From contig JBGSSO010000381.1 of assembly GCA_041737015.1 (NCBI GenBank), positions 1 to 64,000 on the forward strand: 64,000 bases of DNA. The letters run 5' to 3'. The position numbers were made by a program, and so were the translations under genes. The notes beneath the pieces were generated by a model. That model searched no databases. It worked only from the letters and a program-made list of their open reading frames with translations, and was not told the origin of the DNA. Source of the stretch: Nitrospira_E sp041737015. Lineage in GTDB: Bacteria > Nitrospirota > Nitrospiria > Nitrospirales > UBA8639. Below are positions 44,918 to 54,121 of this stretch, piece after piece. How positions within the stretch are numbered: position 1 is the first letter of the stretch; every line of letters begins with the position of its first letter.

Positions 44918-45418
44918 ATGAATCACTACCTACTTATTTTGGGAAGTAGCTTTATTCTCTCCATCATCCTTGCGCCACCAGCCTGGTCAGTTAACCCTGC
45001 CGGCTATGGCAGCGCAGGTGGTGAATTCAACATCAAAATCTCCCGGGTCCCCTCGAATGAGATCGCCAAAGCCAAATCGGCGAAACCTCCCATTGAGCCC
45101 ACTCCCGAAATCCTTGCCGAGGGAAAAGAAATCTTTCTGGGGCGGGGAGGCTGTATTAGTTGTCATGGGGCCGAGGGAAAAGGGGATGGGCCAGCCGCAA
45201 AAAACCTTCCTATTCAACCGAGAAATTTCACTAACCCTAAGTTTAACACCTACCGAACACCTGGTGAAATGATGTGAGTCCTCAAAAACGGCAGCATGGG
45301 ACAGACGGGCCGGGTCCCTGGAACAGGGATGCTTCCAGTTGTCCAGCCCAATGGTTTCATTTCGGAAGAAGATGGATGGAAGGTGTTGCTGTATGAACGA
45401 AGCCTCGGAGAACAATAA
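44918..45418 (+). pseudogene. Monohaem c-type cytochrome interrupted by an in-frame TGA
   Basis: ATG 44918 has GGAGG 7 nt upstream, and a signal peptide follows (LLILGSSFILSIILAPPAWS), so the protein is periplasmic. The haem site is GGCISCHGAEGKGDGPAA. At 45275-45277 the frame meets TGA between GEMM and VLKNGSMG. Class I cytochromes commonly have Trp here (G-E-M-x-W-V-L-K-N-G). After it the frame continues for 46 codons to TAA 45416-45418, with a sensible tail that includes the likely axial methionine region (GTGMLPVV) and WKVLLYERS. A single TGG to TGA change or a sequencing error explains this. If translated only to TGA, the methionine ligand is lost. Confidence 0.75.
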
Positions 45419-45509
45419 CAATAGTACTTATTTTTCTAACGTATTCATTATTCCCGAGTACATCCCCTCTATTATTTATTATCCTGATCACGTTGAGTAA
45501 AAATCCTTT

Positions 45510-47702
45510 ATGTCTGAATCCACAACAGGGCGCCAACCCAATCGGCTGAGTCACGAAACCAGCCCTTATCTCCTTCAACATGCCTTCAATCCGGTCGATT
45601 GGTTCCCCTGGGGAGAGGAGGCGCTGAATCTGGCAAAAAAAGATAATAAGCCAATCTTGCTCTCCATCGGCTATTCAGCCTGCCATTGGTGCCACGTAAT
45701 GGAACGGGAATCGTTTGAGAATCCGGCCATCGCGGATCTCATGAACCAGTACTTTGTGAACATTAAAGTGGACAGGGAAGAACGTCCGGATTTGGATGAA
45801 ATCTATATGCAGGCCACGACTGCCATGAACCAGGGGCACGGCGGATGGCCTATGACCGTATTTCTCACCCCTGATCAGGAACCCATTTTTGCGGGAACCT
45901 ATTTCCCTCCCACCGACCGCTATGGTCGTCCGGGATTCGGATCAATCCTGACAAACATTGGGGAGGGGTGGAAGAAAGATCAATCCAACATCGCCCAACA
46001 AGCCAGTCGATTCACCGCACGCCTGCGAAACGCCCTGCAACCCGCATCTCCCCTTGCCGTTGGTTCTGCCGAGATTGAAGATGCCGTCAAGCAATATGCC
46101 CGTGATTTCGACGCACGTTACGGAGGATTTGGACGTGCACCCAAATTCCCACCTGCCACCGGCCTCTCCTTTCTCCTGCGCCAATATCACTGGAGTCGAG
46201 AGAAAAAAAATCTCGCCATGGTCACCAAAACCCTGGATGGGATGGCCGAAGGGGGACTGTATGATCATATCGGTGGAGGATTTGCTCGCTATTCCACCGA
46301 TGACGAATGGTTAGCCCCGCACTTTGAAAAAATGTTGTATGACAACGCCCTCCTTGCACGGACATACGTTGAGGCGTTTCAAGTCACAGGGGAGAATCGA
46401 TACCGCCAGGTCGCAACGGAGACCTTAGATTACATTTTACGTGAAATGACCGCACCGGAAGGAGGGTTTTATTCGGCGACTGATGCGGATAGCGAAGGTG
46501 TAGAAGGCAAGTTTTTCGTGTGGACGCCGGAACAGATCCGTGAAATTCTGACAAACGAACAAGACGCCACTCGCTTCTGCGCATATTACGACATCACGGA
46601 TGAAGGCAATTGGGAGCACACCAACATCCCACGCACCAAAAAATCACTAGAAACCGTAGCGGAGGAATTAGGCTGTTCCCCTGGAGACTTACGCGAGACA
46701 ATCATGCGTACAAAATCCACCGTGTATCAGTCTCGCCTGAAACGTGTACCGCCGGGACTCGATGATAAAATCATTACCGCCTGGAATGGCATGATGATCG
46801 GAACGATGGCGGAAGCCGGTCGAGTTTTCAACCACCAACCGTATCTGGATGGTGCCATCCGGGCCGCCGATTTCCTGCTGACCACGCTTTCACGGCCTGA
46901 AAGCCGGCTCTGGCGTACCTATCGGGCAGGACATGCTCACCTCAATGCCTGCTTGGAAGATTATGCCTATGCGACCGAGGCGATGATCGATGTCTATGAA
47001 GCCACGGGGTATGAACGGTATCTCCATGAGGGGGTCTCATTAGCTGAACGCCTCCTGGAAGACTTTGAAGATCGTGACCATGGAGGATTCTTTACCACAG
47101 CCGCCGATCATGAAGCCTTAATTATCCGGGGGCGAGAAGGCGCCGATGGGGCAACTCCCAGTGGAAATGCGGTGGCCGCGTCGGCTTTAGCCCGCTTATC
47201 ATTTCACGGTGATCGCGAAGACTTTCGGAAAGCCGCGACCAAGGCTATTCGTGCCTATGGACAACAAATCGGGCAGGTGCCAAGAGGGTTTCCCAAAAGT
47301 CTGATGGTCGTAGATCTTTTATTACGAGGTCCGGTGGAATTGGCTCTAGTCGGAACTCCCGGAGACAAGGGATACGCCCAACTCCGCACAGCGGTCAATG
47401 CGTGTTTTGTACCGTATCGCATTTTGGCCTATCGGCAAGAACTAGAGACTGAAACTCCTCATCCCCTGCTAACTGGGAAAACCCTGTTCAATGGGAAAGC
47501 TGCGCTCTATGTCTGTAAGAACTTTGCCTGCCAGGCTCCGATTACCGATCCTCAAGAGGCAATTGACACATTGAGCCATCCTCAGGGAACCATCACCTCA
47601 CCAGAACCACCCCTGCAAGCACTGACCAGCCAGGGGCTTTCCGGACATGCCACTCCTCAAGGGACGGGACAGTATGTGGCCAGAATCCTGGCCAGCCCCT
47701 AG
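45510..47702 (+). CDS. Thioredoxin-domain protein of the YyaL/DUF255 (SPATA20) family
   Basis: The 730-residue protein begins NRLSHETSPYLLQHAFNPVD and contains the thioredoxin-like CHWCHVM motif (about residue 58) in its first domain. A long (alpha/alpha)6-barrel part similar to N-acylglucosamine epimerase/cellobiose-epimerase folds follows (GGFGRAPKFPP, HFEKMLYDNALLARTY, FYSATDADSEGVEGKF, ITAWNGMMI). This is the full architecture of YyaL. The exact reaction is not established for the family. It follows the cytochrome gene by 91 bp on the same strand. Confidence 0.92.
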   Translation: MSESTTGRQPNRLSHETSPYLLQHAFNPVDWFPWGEEALNLAKKDNKPILLSIGYSACHWCHVMERESFENPAIADLMNQYFVNIKVDREERPDLDEIYMQATTAMNQGHGGWPMTVFLTPDQEPIFAGTYFPPTDRYGRPGFGSILTNIGEGWKKDQSNIAQQASRFTARLRNALQPASPLAVGSAEIEDAVKQYARDFDARYGGFGRAPKFPPATGLSFLLRQYHWSREKKNLAMVTKTLDGMAEGGLYDHIGGGFARYSTDDEWLAPHFEKMLYDNALLARTYVEAFQVTGENRYRQVATETLDYILREMTAPEGGFYSATDADSEGVEGKFFVWTPEQIREILTNEQDATRFCAYYDITDEGNWEHTNIPRTKKSLETVAEELGCSPGDLRETIMRTKSTVYQSRLKRVPPGLDDKIITAWNGMMIGTMAEAGRVFNHQPYLDGAIRAADFLLTTLSRPESRLWRTYRAGHAHLNACLEDYAYATEAMIDVYEATGYERYLHEGVSLAERLLEDFEDRDHGGFFTTAADHEALIIRGREGADGATPSGNAVAASALARLSFHGDREDFRKAATKAIRAYGQQIGQVPRGFPKSLMVVDLLLRGPVELALVGTPGDKGYAQLRTAVNACFVPYRILAYRQELETETPHPLLTGKTLFNGKAALYVCKNFACQAPITDPQEAIDTLSHPQGTITSPEPPLQALTSQGLSGHATPQGTGQYVARILASP

Positions 47703-47735
47703 GATTCGCGCCCTTCCTCTCATGGATACACCACG

Positions 47736-49220
47736 TTGGGTTCAACCGGATTGACGACTTCTCGCATAGGCTTTGGTGGCTACCGGATCGACCTTGGAGT
47801 GGAAGACCACCGAAAGTCACTTGAAAAGTCTTTACAAGGCGGGTGCAACCTTATCGATACGTCCACCAATTATGCCGACGGTGGCAGCGAACGGTTGGTT
47901 GGTGTTGTGCTCAAGGATCTTATTGCTAAACAGGTTGTCTCTCGTGATGAAGTCATCGTGGTTTCAAAAATCGGCTATGTGCAGGGAAATAATCTTACGC
48001 GCGCTGAGGCCAGGGAACAAGCCGGCAAACCGTTTCCCGAGATGGTCAAATATGGCGAGGGTATCTGGCATTGTCTCCATCCTTCGTTTCTAGAAGAACA
48101 ACTCATTCTGTCTCTTGACCGTCTGGGACTGGAAACCCTGGATATCTGCCTTCTGCACAATCCAGAATATTTTCTGTCCGATGCCAAGAACCGGAACTTG
48201 TCGATTGATCCCATCAGACTTGAAGATCTCCGGCAGGAGTTTTATCGGCGCCTGCAACAGGCTTTTGCTTATCTGGAGACACAAATCGCCGACGGCCGGT
48301 TGCAATACTATGGAGTCTCCTCCAATACCTGCACGGCCAAACCCGATAATCCCGAAGGCACCTCACTCTCTCGCATGCTCAATGCCGCTGAAGCCGCCGC
48401 GAAGCATGCCGGCATTCCTCACCATCATTTTCGTATACTGCAACTCCCGATGAATGTGTTTGAGGCGGGAGCTCTGCTCACGCCCAATACCGGCCACGAA
48501 CAGTCGCAAACGGTCCTGGCATTCGCCCAGGAAGCCAACATTGCTATCTTGGTGAACCGACCCCTGAATGCCATTCCGGGAAAAGGCGGAGGCATGATCC
48601 GCCTCGCAGACCCCCAGGTGGAAATTTCCAATACAAACTTTGATGCCCAACAGCCAAAAGTCGCCGCGCTGGAGCACGACTACAAACAGGTGTTAGCACC
48701 CCAGATCCCCAAACCGGAAAAAGGGGCTGCTCCGCTGGACTATTTCAACTGGGCCGAAGAACTGAAACGAATTCGTCCGTCCATCCAAAATCTCGAGCAC
48801 TGGGACCAAATCGAATCACAAACGATTGCTCCACATGCCAATCAGGTCTTCCAACTGCTCACCCGACATTTCGCAGGCAAAAAGGAAGAAGAACAAATAT
48901 GGGAATCGTGGCGGGATCGCTATGTCCCTGAACTCGTCGCCCTCCTCAAGGTCATGCGCATGGAGGCCGCACAAAAAAGTGCGAAGAAACTCTCTGAAAT
49001 TCGTATGCTCATTGACCCCCTAATACCAGAATCCAAAAGGGAAGAACCCTTTGCCCGTAAAGCCCTCTGGGCGGTTGCCAGTATCCCCGGTGTAACCTGT
49101 GTGCTCAATGGCATGCGACACCCTGTCTATGTCGATGACTCCCTGACCATCCTGACATGGGAACCGCTCTCTCAACCCAGACCACTATTCGAGACCATTC
49201 ATACATCCGAGATTCCCTGA
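47736..49220 (+). CDS. Aldo/keto reductase family protein, long form, start unclear
   Basis: Aldo/keto reductases use NAD(P)H to reduce carbonyls. The core is clear: LGSTGLTTSRIGFGGYRIDL, the catalytic Asp and Tyr in LIDTSTNYADGGSE, and CLLHNPEYF. At 494 residues it is longer than usual (about 320-390), with an extra C-terminal helical region (about 320-450) before the end segment GVTCVLNGMRHPVYVDD. The first in-frame start is TTG 47736, within the conserved Y-x-x-L-G start. ATG 47722 lies 14 bp upstream in another frame and would give MDTPRLGSTGL if one base were added at 47736. This suggests a frameshift or read error. The frame follows directly after the upstream stop. Confidence 0.8.
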   Translation: MGSTGLTTSRIGFGGYRIDLGVEDHRKSLEKSLQGGCNLIDTSTNYADGGSERLVGVVLKDLIAKQVVSRDEVIVVSKIGYVQGNNLTRAEAREQAGKPFPEMVKYGEGIWHCLHPSFLEEQLILSLDRLGLETLDICLLHNPEYFLSDAKNRNLSIDPIRLEDLRQEFYRRLQQAFAYLETQIADGRLQYYGVSSNTCTAKPDNPEGTSLSRMLNAAEAAAKHAGIPHHHFRILQLPMNVFEAGALLTPNTGHEQSQTVLAFAQEANIAILVNRPLNAIPGKGGGMIRLADPQVEISNTNFDAQQPKVAALEHDYKQVLAPQIPKPEKGAAPLDYFNWAEELKRIRPSIQNLEHWDQIESQTIAPHANQVFQLLTRHFAGKKEEEQIWESWRDRYVPELVALLKVMRMEAAQKSAKKLSEIRMLIDPLIPESKREEPFARKALWAVASIPGVTCVLNGMRHPVYVDDSLTILTWEPLSQPRPLFETIHTSEIP

Positions 49221-49239
49221 TGCTCCATCCTGTATTATT

Positions 49240-49245
49240 TATAAT
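49240..49245 (+). promoter_or_regulatory. Candidate -10 box of the ZIP transporter gene
   Basis: A perfect TATAAT lies 61 bp upstream of the ZIP start codon and 5 bp before the palindrome at 49251. The -35 position (CTGATG around 49217-49222) is a weak match, as is common for promoters relying on regulators. Placement puts the transcription start inside the palindrome. Confidence 0.4.
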
Positions 49246-49250
49246 TTGAA

Positions 49251-49269
49251 AATGAAACCAAGTTTCATT
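49251..49269 (+). promoter_or_regulatory. Palindromic operator candidate for the ZIP transporter gene
   Basis: AATGAAAC, a 3-nt spacer CAA and GTTTCATT form a perfect 8-bp inverted repeat. It sits between a TATAAT box and the start codon, where a repressor would block transcription. A second, looser inverted pair (ACAAACT...AGTTTGT, about 49277-49303) lies between it and the ATG. A metal-sensing regulator is plausible given the gene. The protein is not identified. Confidence 0.5.
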
Positions 49270-49306
49270 ATTGCCAACAAACTCTAATATTTGATAAGTT
49301 TGTTTT

Positions 49307-50068
49307 ATGGAAACAATTGGACCATTAATCGGGCTTGGCGCGATTGCGGGAGTTTTCCCGATTTATCTTGGCATCGCCTTGGCCTTGATAGTTGCAAAGG
49401 CCATGAGCAGGTCTTGGGAAGGCTATTTAACCGGAATTGCCACCGGTGTACTTGTCTATCTCTTTTTTGACCTCATGCACGAAGCCGTGGAATTCACGGG
49501 CGCGACAGATGTGCTTTCGTGGGTCGCCTTTCTCGGAAGCTTGTTGATCGGGTTTGTGGGACTGGTGCTCATTGAACAACGCCAGCAGGGTCGGAACCGG
49601 ACAGAGCCATCCAAGCTATTCCTCCCCTACATGATTGCCTTAGGAATGGGCCTACATAATTTGGGCGAAGGTCTGGCGATCGGTGCCGCCTACATGCAGG
49701 GCGAATGGGTATTAAGTGGGGTCCTCATTATGGGGTTCGCTTTACACAATGGGACGGAAGGATTTGCCATCATCGGCTCGGCTGGAAAATCAAGACCGAG
49801 TCTTAAAGATATCATCTTAATGGGATTGCTGGCAGGTCTGCCAACTTGTCTGGGGACTTTAATCAGCGGATTCGCGGTGTCTCATTACTTTACCATCATG
49901 TTTTTTGCGTTAGCTGCGGGCTCGCTGTTATATGTGATCTTTTCCTTAACCACGATTTTCTATACCGCCACCCGCCGGGTCCAATCGGCCTATGGAGTCT
50001 TCACTGGTATCAGTCTCATGTTCCTCACGGCCATGGTTCTGCAGATCGTCAGCGGCATCCGCACGTAA
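49307..50068 (+). CDS. ZIP family divalent metal transporter
   Basis: ZIP proteins import zinc, iron or manganese across the inner membrane. The 253-residue protein has eight predicted helices. The metal-binding helix signatures are in order: HNLGEGLAIG (helix IV, H-N-x-x-E-G) and ALHNGTEGFAI (helix V, H-N-x-x-E). A shorter acidic-His element (DLMHEAVEF) lies in helix II. The loop after helix III is short and lacks the usual His cluster. The start is ATG 49307. Upstream DNA carries a TATAAT box and a perfect palindrome, suggesting metal-responsive control. Confidence 0.9.
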   Translation: METIGPLIGLGAIAGVFPIYLGIALALIVAKAMSRSWEGYLTGIATGVLVYLFFDLMHEAVEFTGATDVLSWVAFLGSLLIGFVGLVLIEQRQQGRNRTEPSKLFLPYMIALGMGLHNLGEGLAIGAAYMQGEWVLSGVLIMGFALHNGTEGFAIIGSAGKSRPSLKDIILMGLLAGLPTCLGTLISGFAVSHYFTIMFFALAAGSLLYVIFSLTTIFYTATRRVQSAYGVFTGISLMFLTAMVLQIVSGIRT

Positions 50069-50303
50069 GAAGGCGACTGGCTGAAGCCTAGCCCACCTGG
50101 AAATTCCGGCGGCTTCCAAGTTCGCTGCAAGTCCTTCTTGACGACTACCCTCTTTCTTTTTACACAAGAAAAAACGCCTAGTCTCTTCCTCTTAGATTGG
50201 GATCGAAAATCACGTTTCCAATATTGGCCTGATCTTTCTGATCCCCCATCGTGAATTCTCCATCACGGGTAAAGATTTCTTGATATCCCCCAAGGCTTCT
50301 TAA

Positions 50304-51032
50304 CTAATCCTGGTCACATACATGAGGATACTCCCTTGCCAACTGTTCATAGATTGGCGGGTCTAGTCGAGCCTGCCGCAAGGATCTGGCTTTTGACAAT
50401 TGGAGGAGAGTCATGTTGTAAAGAGCCTGAAGATTGGCCTCCTGCAAATTCACCTGAATCAGTGAAGCCTGTTCAACATTTGCACCCCCTAGATTCGCTT
50501 GCTTGAGATTGGCCTGCGCCAGGTCAGCACGACCAAGATTGGCGTCAGCGAGATCTGCCTGGCCCAGATTTGCCTCTCGAAGCTTACATCCCAGCAAATT
50601 GGCCTCAATGAGTTTTGCACCTTGCAAATTGGCCAAGTGAAGATTCGCTTCAGTCAGATTCGCTTTTGTAAGATTTGCCCCTGTCAAATCCGTTTTGGCT
50701 AGGTGTGCACGCTCAAGATTCGCCCGTATGAGTATGACCCGGAGAAGATCAGCGTCACTCACATTCGCATTTTCCAAGTTCGCGCCGGTCAAATTCGCTT
50801 CCAACAAACTGGACTCCGTCAAATTAGCCCCTGACAATATGGCACCTGAAAGATCCGCGTGATTAAAATTGACATCTTGCAGGTTGGCACCAGCCAAATC
50901 GACACAGGACAATTCCAGTTTTGAAAAATTCCCACCACTCAAATCTATGCGAATGGAAGGATTCGCCTTTCTCCATGCATTCCATACGGCCACACCCCCC
51001 TTGATGAGCTTCAATTGCTCTTGATTCGCCAT
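50304..51032 (-). CDS. Pentapeptide-repeat protein
   Basis: AAGGAG precedes ATG 51032. After a capping segment (MANQEQLKLIKGGVAVWNAW) the protein is almost entirely A(N/D)L-x-x pentapeptide repeats, from about residue 30 to 210 (GANLTESSLLEANLTGANLE), about 35 coils. It forms a right-handed quadrilateral beta-helix. A short helical tail follows (LREARLDPP-like). Some such proteins mimic DNA and bind gyrase, but that is not shown here. The cap matches the N-terminus of the TIR fusion at 23739, with the same WNAWRK sequence. Confidence 0.88.
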   Translation of the reverse strand: MANQEQLKLIKGGVAVWNAWRKANPSIRIDLSGGNFSKLELSCVDLAGANLQDVNFNHADLSGAILSGANLTESSLLEANLTGANLENANVSDADLLRVILIRANLERAHLAKTDLTGANLTKANLTEANLHLANLQGAKLIEANLLGCKLREANLGQADLADANLGRADLAQANLKQANLGGANVEQASLIQVNLQEANLQALYNMTLLQLSKARSLRQARLDPPIYEQLAREYPHVCDQD

Positions 51033-51295
51033 GAGACTCCTTTTATGCCAACAACCCGTCTTGATAAAATCATTTATCTGTGGCTTAACCGTATATCCTC
51101 AACGATGGCCTAAAACGTTAATACACTATTCTATACCCTTCTCTTCCAGACATGGGGGAATAGATCAAACTCCTCAGCAGTTGCGGATACGGGAATTCTA
51201 TCGTAAAACGTCCCAGATGGCTTCACGAAGTGCCTAAAGGGCCAATCATGAGGGAGATCCTGAAGTCCACATAGCAGGTTGTAGGAAAACCCTGT

Positions 51296-53857
51296 TTATC
51301 GATTCCATATCCGAGTCCAATTGGCCCATTCCTCCCTCCACATACCCGGGCCAGCTTGAACCTGGTGCAGGTTTCCCTCCCTCGCTGTTCTCACCGTCAT
51401 GGCGCCTGAACCGGGAGTGGCGGTAAACCAGACCGCCCCATCGCGATCCGTCCGGTATAAAGGAAGGCCTCGCTGTTCATACGCATCCAGCACCTCAGGA
51501 GCCGGATGTCCATACCGGTTGTGGGCACCCACCGAAACAACCATCGCTTCAGCTTGAAGCCGATTCACCCATTCACGATGCAGAGAACTTTTCGCTCCAT
51601 GATGCGGCACTTTCACGATGCGAGCAGAAAAACCATTGGATACGTGTAGTAATTCATCAAGAGATTGCTGTTCCGCATCTGCCGTGAACAAAAATGAATG
51701 CGTCCCGCACTCGAGCCTGGTGACAAGCGATCGATTATTGAGATCCTTTCCCCTAGACATTGTCCAGGCAATATTCCCCTCCGTCCCTTGACTGACGAAA
51801 GGACTCAGCACAGTCAGAGAACAAGGTCCCGGGCTGACAATGACAGTTCCTGCTGTACTCGTCTGTTCCTGAAGTCCGGCAGATTTTACCGCCAAGTGGA
51901 GCCGAGAAAAAAATCGTTCAGGCCGAGAGGCGCCATTATCCCAATACTGTCCCACTTCAAACGTGTCCAATACCCACGGCAATCCGCCGACATGATCCCA
52001 TTGCGGGTGCGTCGCGACCACATGATCCAGCCGCCGGATACCCTGATTCCAGAGATACGGCCCGATGACCGCACGTCCCATATCCAATCGTCGATAAGAT
52101 GGTCCGCCATCGATTAACACGGTTTGACCGTCGGGTAATTCAATGAGGGTGGCATCACCTTGTCCCACATCCAGGAACGTGACTCGTAGGGTTCCCGGAT
52201 CCCATCCTGTACGTGGCGACCATCCCCACCACAGCAGAATCACGAGCAGGATTGTGCCACACCCCCATCGGATCAAATGCCAATGCCACATGACCACAAC
52301 CCCGGCCAGCATTCCCCAAAAGACGATCATCGAACTCAAGCTCGGCGATGCGACATACCAGGCCGCTCCAGGAACATGTGAGAGCATCATCACGACCTGC
52401 GCAAGCCAATCAAAGACCCATTGATTCACACTGGGCAGAGGAAGAGTTACTCCTCCCCCCACTAAGACGATTATCCCGGACAACAAACCCAGAGGAATCA
52501 TCATCGCGCCAACCAAGGGCACAATCACCATATTAGCCAATAACCCCAGCCACGGTATTTGATGAAAGTCATGGGCGACCAAAGGCAAAGTGGTCAAGGT
52601 GACTGCGAGGGTGATCAGCCAGGCTAGGACGGCCTTATGCCAGAGACCCAAGAGCCCTGTCGGTTTTGCTGGTGGGAAGGCTGCATCTAATCCGGATAGG
52701 TTGGATTCCTTCTCTTTTCGGACCAGGACCACGAGGGCAATGGCAGCAACTGAGAGATATGATAACTGGAAAGAAATATCCTGAATGGCCTCAGGATGCG
52801 GCAATACCATAAGAAGCGCAGCTAGAGCTAACGCGGTCAACAGATTGCGTTCCCTTCCCAACCATATGCCGACACAACACACCACGATCATGATCCATGA
52901 GCGGACCGTCGCCATTTCCGCCCCCGCCAGCAAGGTATAAAAGGAGACGGCCGGCACTGTGATGAGGACCGCAAACCGTGTGGCGGTGAGTCGCAACGAA
53001 AGTTGTTCCAACCAGAATGTCGGTAACTGGCGCAGACTCCATCGCGCTCCAGCAAAAATCAACAAGGCCAATAACCCTAAATGAGATCCAGAGATCGAGA
53101 GAATATGCACGGTTCCGCTGGCCATAAATGCGTCTCGAATGTCCGGCTCAATATAACTTTGCTCTCCCAATACCATCCCTAGGAATAATCCCAATGCAGG
53201 ATTTGTGAGACTGGAGACCGCCGCATGATGAATCGTTTGGCGCCAGCGATCGACAACACCTAAGATGAACTCACGTGTGGTCCCCTCTTGGGTGCGCTGA
53301 GCCCTGAGGGCTTCCGGGCCTTGCACGGTCGCGACAGCATGAATTCCTTGCCGTTTCAGGTATTGCCCATAATGAAACCCGCCAGGGTTCATAGTTCCAT
53401 AGGGCTCGCGTACTCGGGCCATAAAGGCGACATGATCCCCATAGATCAATGTAGAATCACCAGGTTCCCGCCAGGTGAGACGGATTCGCCCATGAGCCAC
53501 CTGGTTCTCTCCCTGCTTCACCATTCTGGTCGCGTCCACCAGCAAAACTAGCCCATCCGGAGTCTGTCGGACCGGTGCCACAATGGTTCCTTCAAGAAAG
53601 ATGGGCTGTTCCTCCGCCTCGACAACCAAATTCGAATCCCACTGCGCGGTCGACGCCCAATAAGCATGGCCGATTCCTCCCACCACAAGGGCAAACAGGA
53701 TGAACCCCGTCTGTCGAGTCACACGCCTCTGTTGTTCAAACCAGGTGAGGATGCAGCCAAAAATAAGAAGAGCCCCCAAAAGTGACAGGGGGAACGGGGT
53801 AAGAAACGGGCCAAACCACAGCCCGATGAGGTAGGACACCACTCCAAGGAGTATCAC
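51296..53857 (-). CDS. comEC: ComEC/Rec2 DNA-uptake channel with metallo-beta-lactamase domain
   Basis: ComEC translocates single-stranded DNA across the inner membrane during transformation. The 853-residue protein has an N-terminal DUF4131-like region (about 1-230). The competence domain with many helices follows (about 235-540: MVLGEQSYIEPDIRDAFMAS, HILSISGSHLGLLALLIF). A C-terminal metallo-beta-lactamase-like domain ends the protein (TFLDVGQGDATLIELPDG, THPQWDHVGG), perhaps nucleolytic. The start is GTG 53857. ComEA and type IV pilus genes are not in the window. Confidence 0.92.
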   Translation of the reverse strand: MILLGVVSYLIGLWFGPFLTPFPLSLLGALLIFGCILTWFEQQRRVTRQTGFILFALVVGGIGHAYWASTAQWDSNLVVEAEEQPIFLEGTIVAPVRQTPDGLVLLVDATRMVKQGENQVAHGRIRLTWREPGDSTLIYGDHVAFMARVREPYGTMNPGGFHYGQYLKRQGIHAVATVQGPEALRAQRTQEGTTREFILGVVDRWRQTIHHAAVSSLTNPALGLFLGMVLGEQSYIEPDIRDAFMASGTVHILSISGSHLGLLALLIFAGARWSLRQLPTFWLEQLSLRLTATRFAVLITVPAVSFYTLLAGAEMATVRSWIMIVVCCVGIWLGRERNLLTALALAALLMVLPHPEAIQDISFQLSYLSVAAIALVVLVRKEKESNLSGLDAAFPPAKPTGLLGLWHKAVLAWLITLAVTLTTLPLVAHDFHQIPWLGLLANMVIVPLVGAMMIPLGLLSGIIVLVGGGVTLPLPSVNQWVFDWLAQVVMMLSHVPGAAWYVASPSLSSMIVFWGMLAGVVVMWHWHLIRWGCGTILLVILLWWGWSPRTGWDPGTLRVTFLDVGQGDATLIELPDGQTVLIDGGPSYRRLDMGRAVIGPYLWNQGIRRLDHVVATHPQWDHVGGLPWVLDTFEVGQYWDNGASRPERFFSRLHLAVKSAGLQEQTSTAGTVIVSPGPCSLTVLSPFVSQGTEGNIAWTMSRGKDLNNRSLVTRLECGTHSFLFTADAEQQSLDELLHVSNGFSARIVKVPHHGAKSSLHREWVNRLQAEAMVVSVGAHNRYGHPAPEVLDAYEQRGLPLYRTDRDGAVWFTATPGSGAMTVRTAREGNLHQVQAGPGMWREEWANWTRIWNR

Positions 53858-54121
53858 ATAGGACAGCGCATATGGTTAATGAAACTCTTCATCAAGACCG
53901 ACGGCAACGGCTTCCATTTCCACAGCCCCCATAACAAGATGCAGGTTATGGTAATCCACTGCCCCTGATGGCCTTGCCCGTAAAAGAAACCTGTACTCAA
54001 CGCAAATCTTCATGAAGCTGGTGAGCAAAGAGACCTGATCAACCACTGTTTCTGCTTCTGACTAAATGACAAATCGTTCAGTGGAGCGAACAGCCGAACG
54101 AAGGGAGAGACCTCATGGTCC

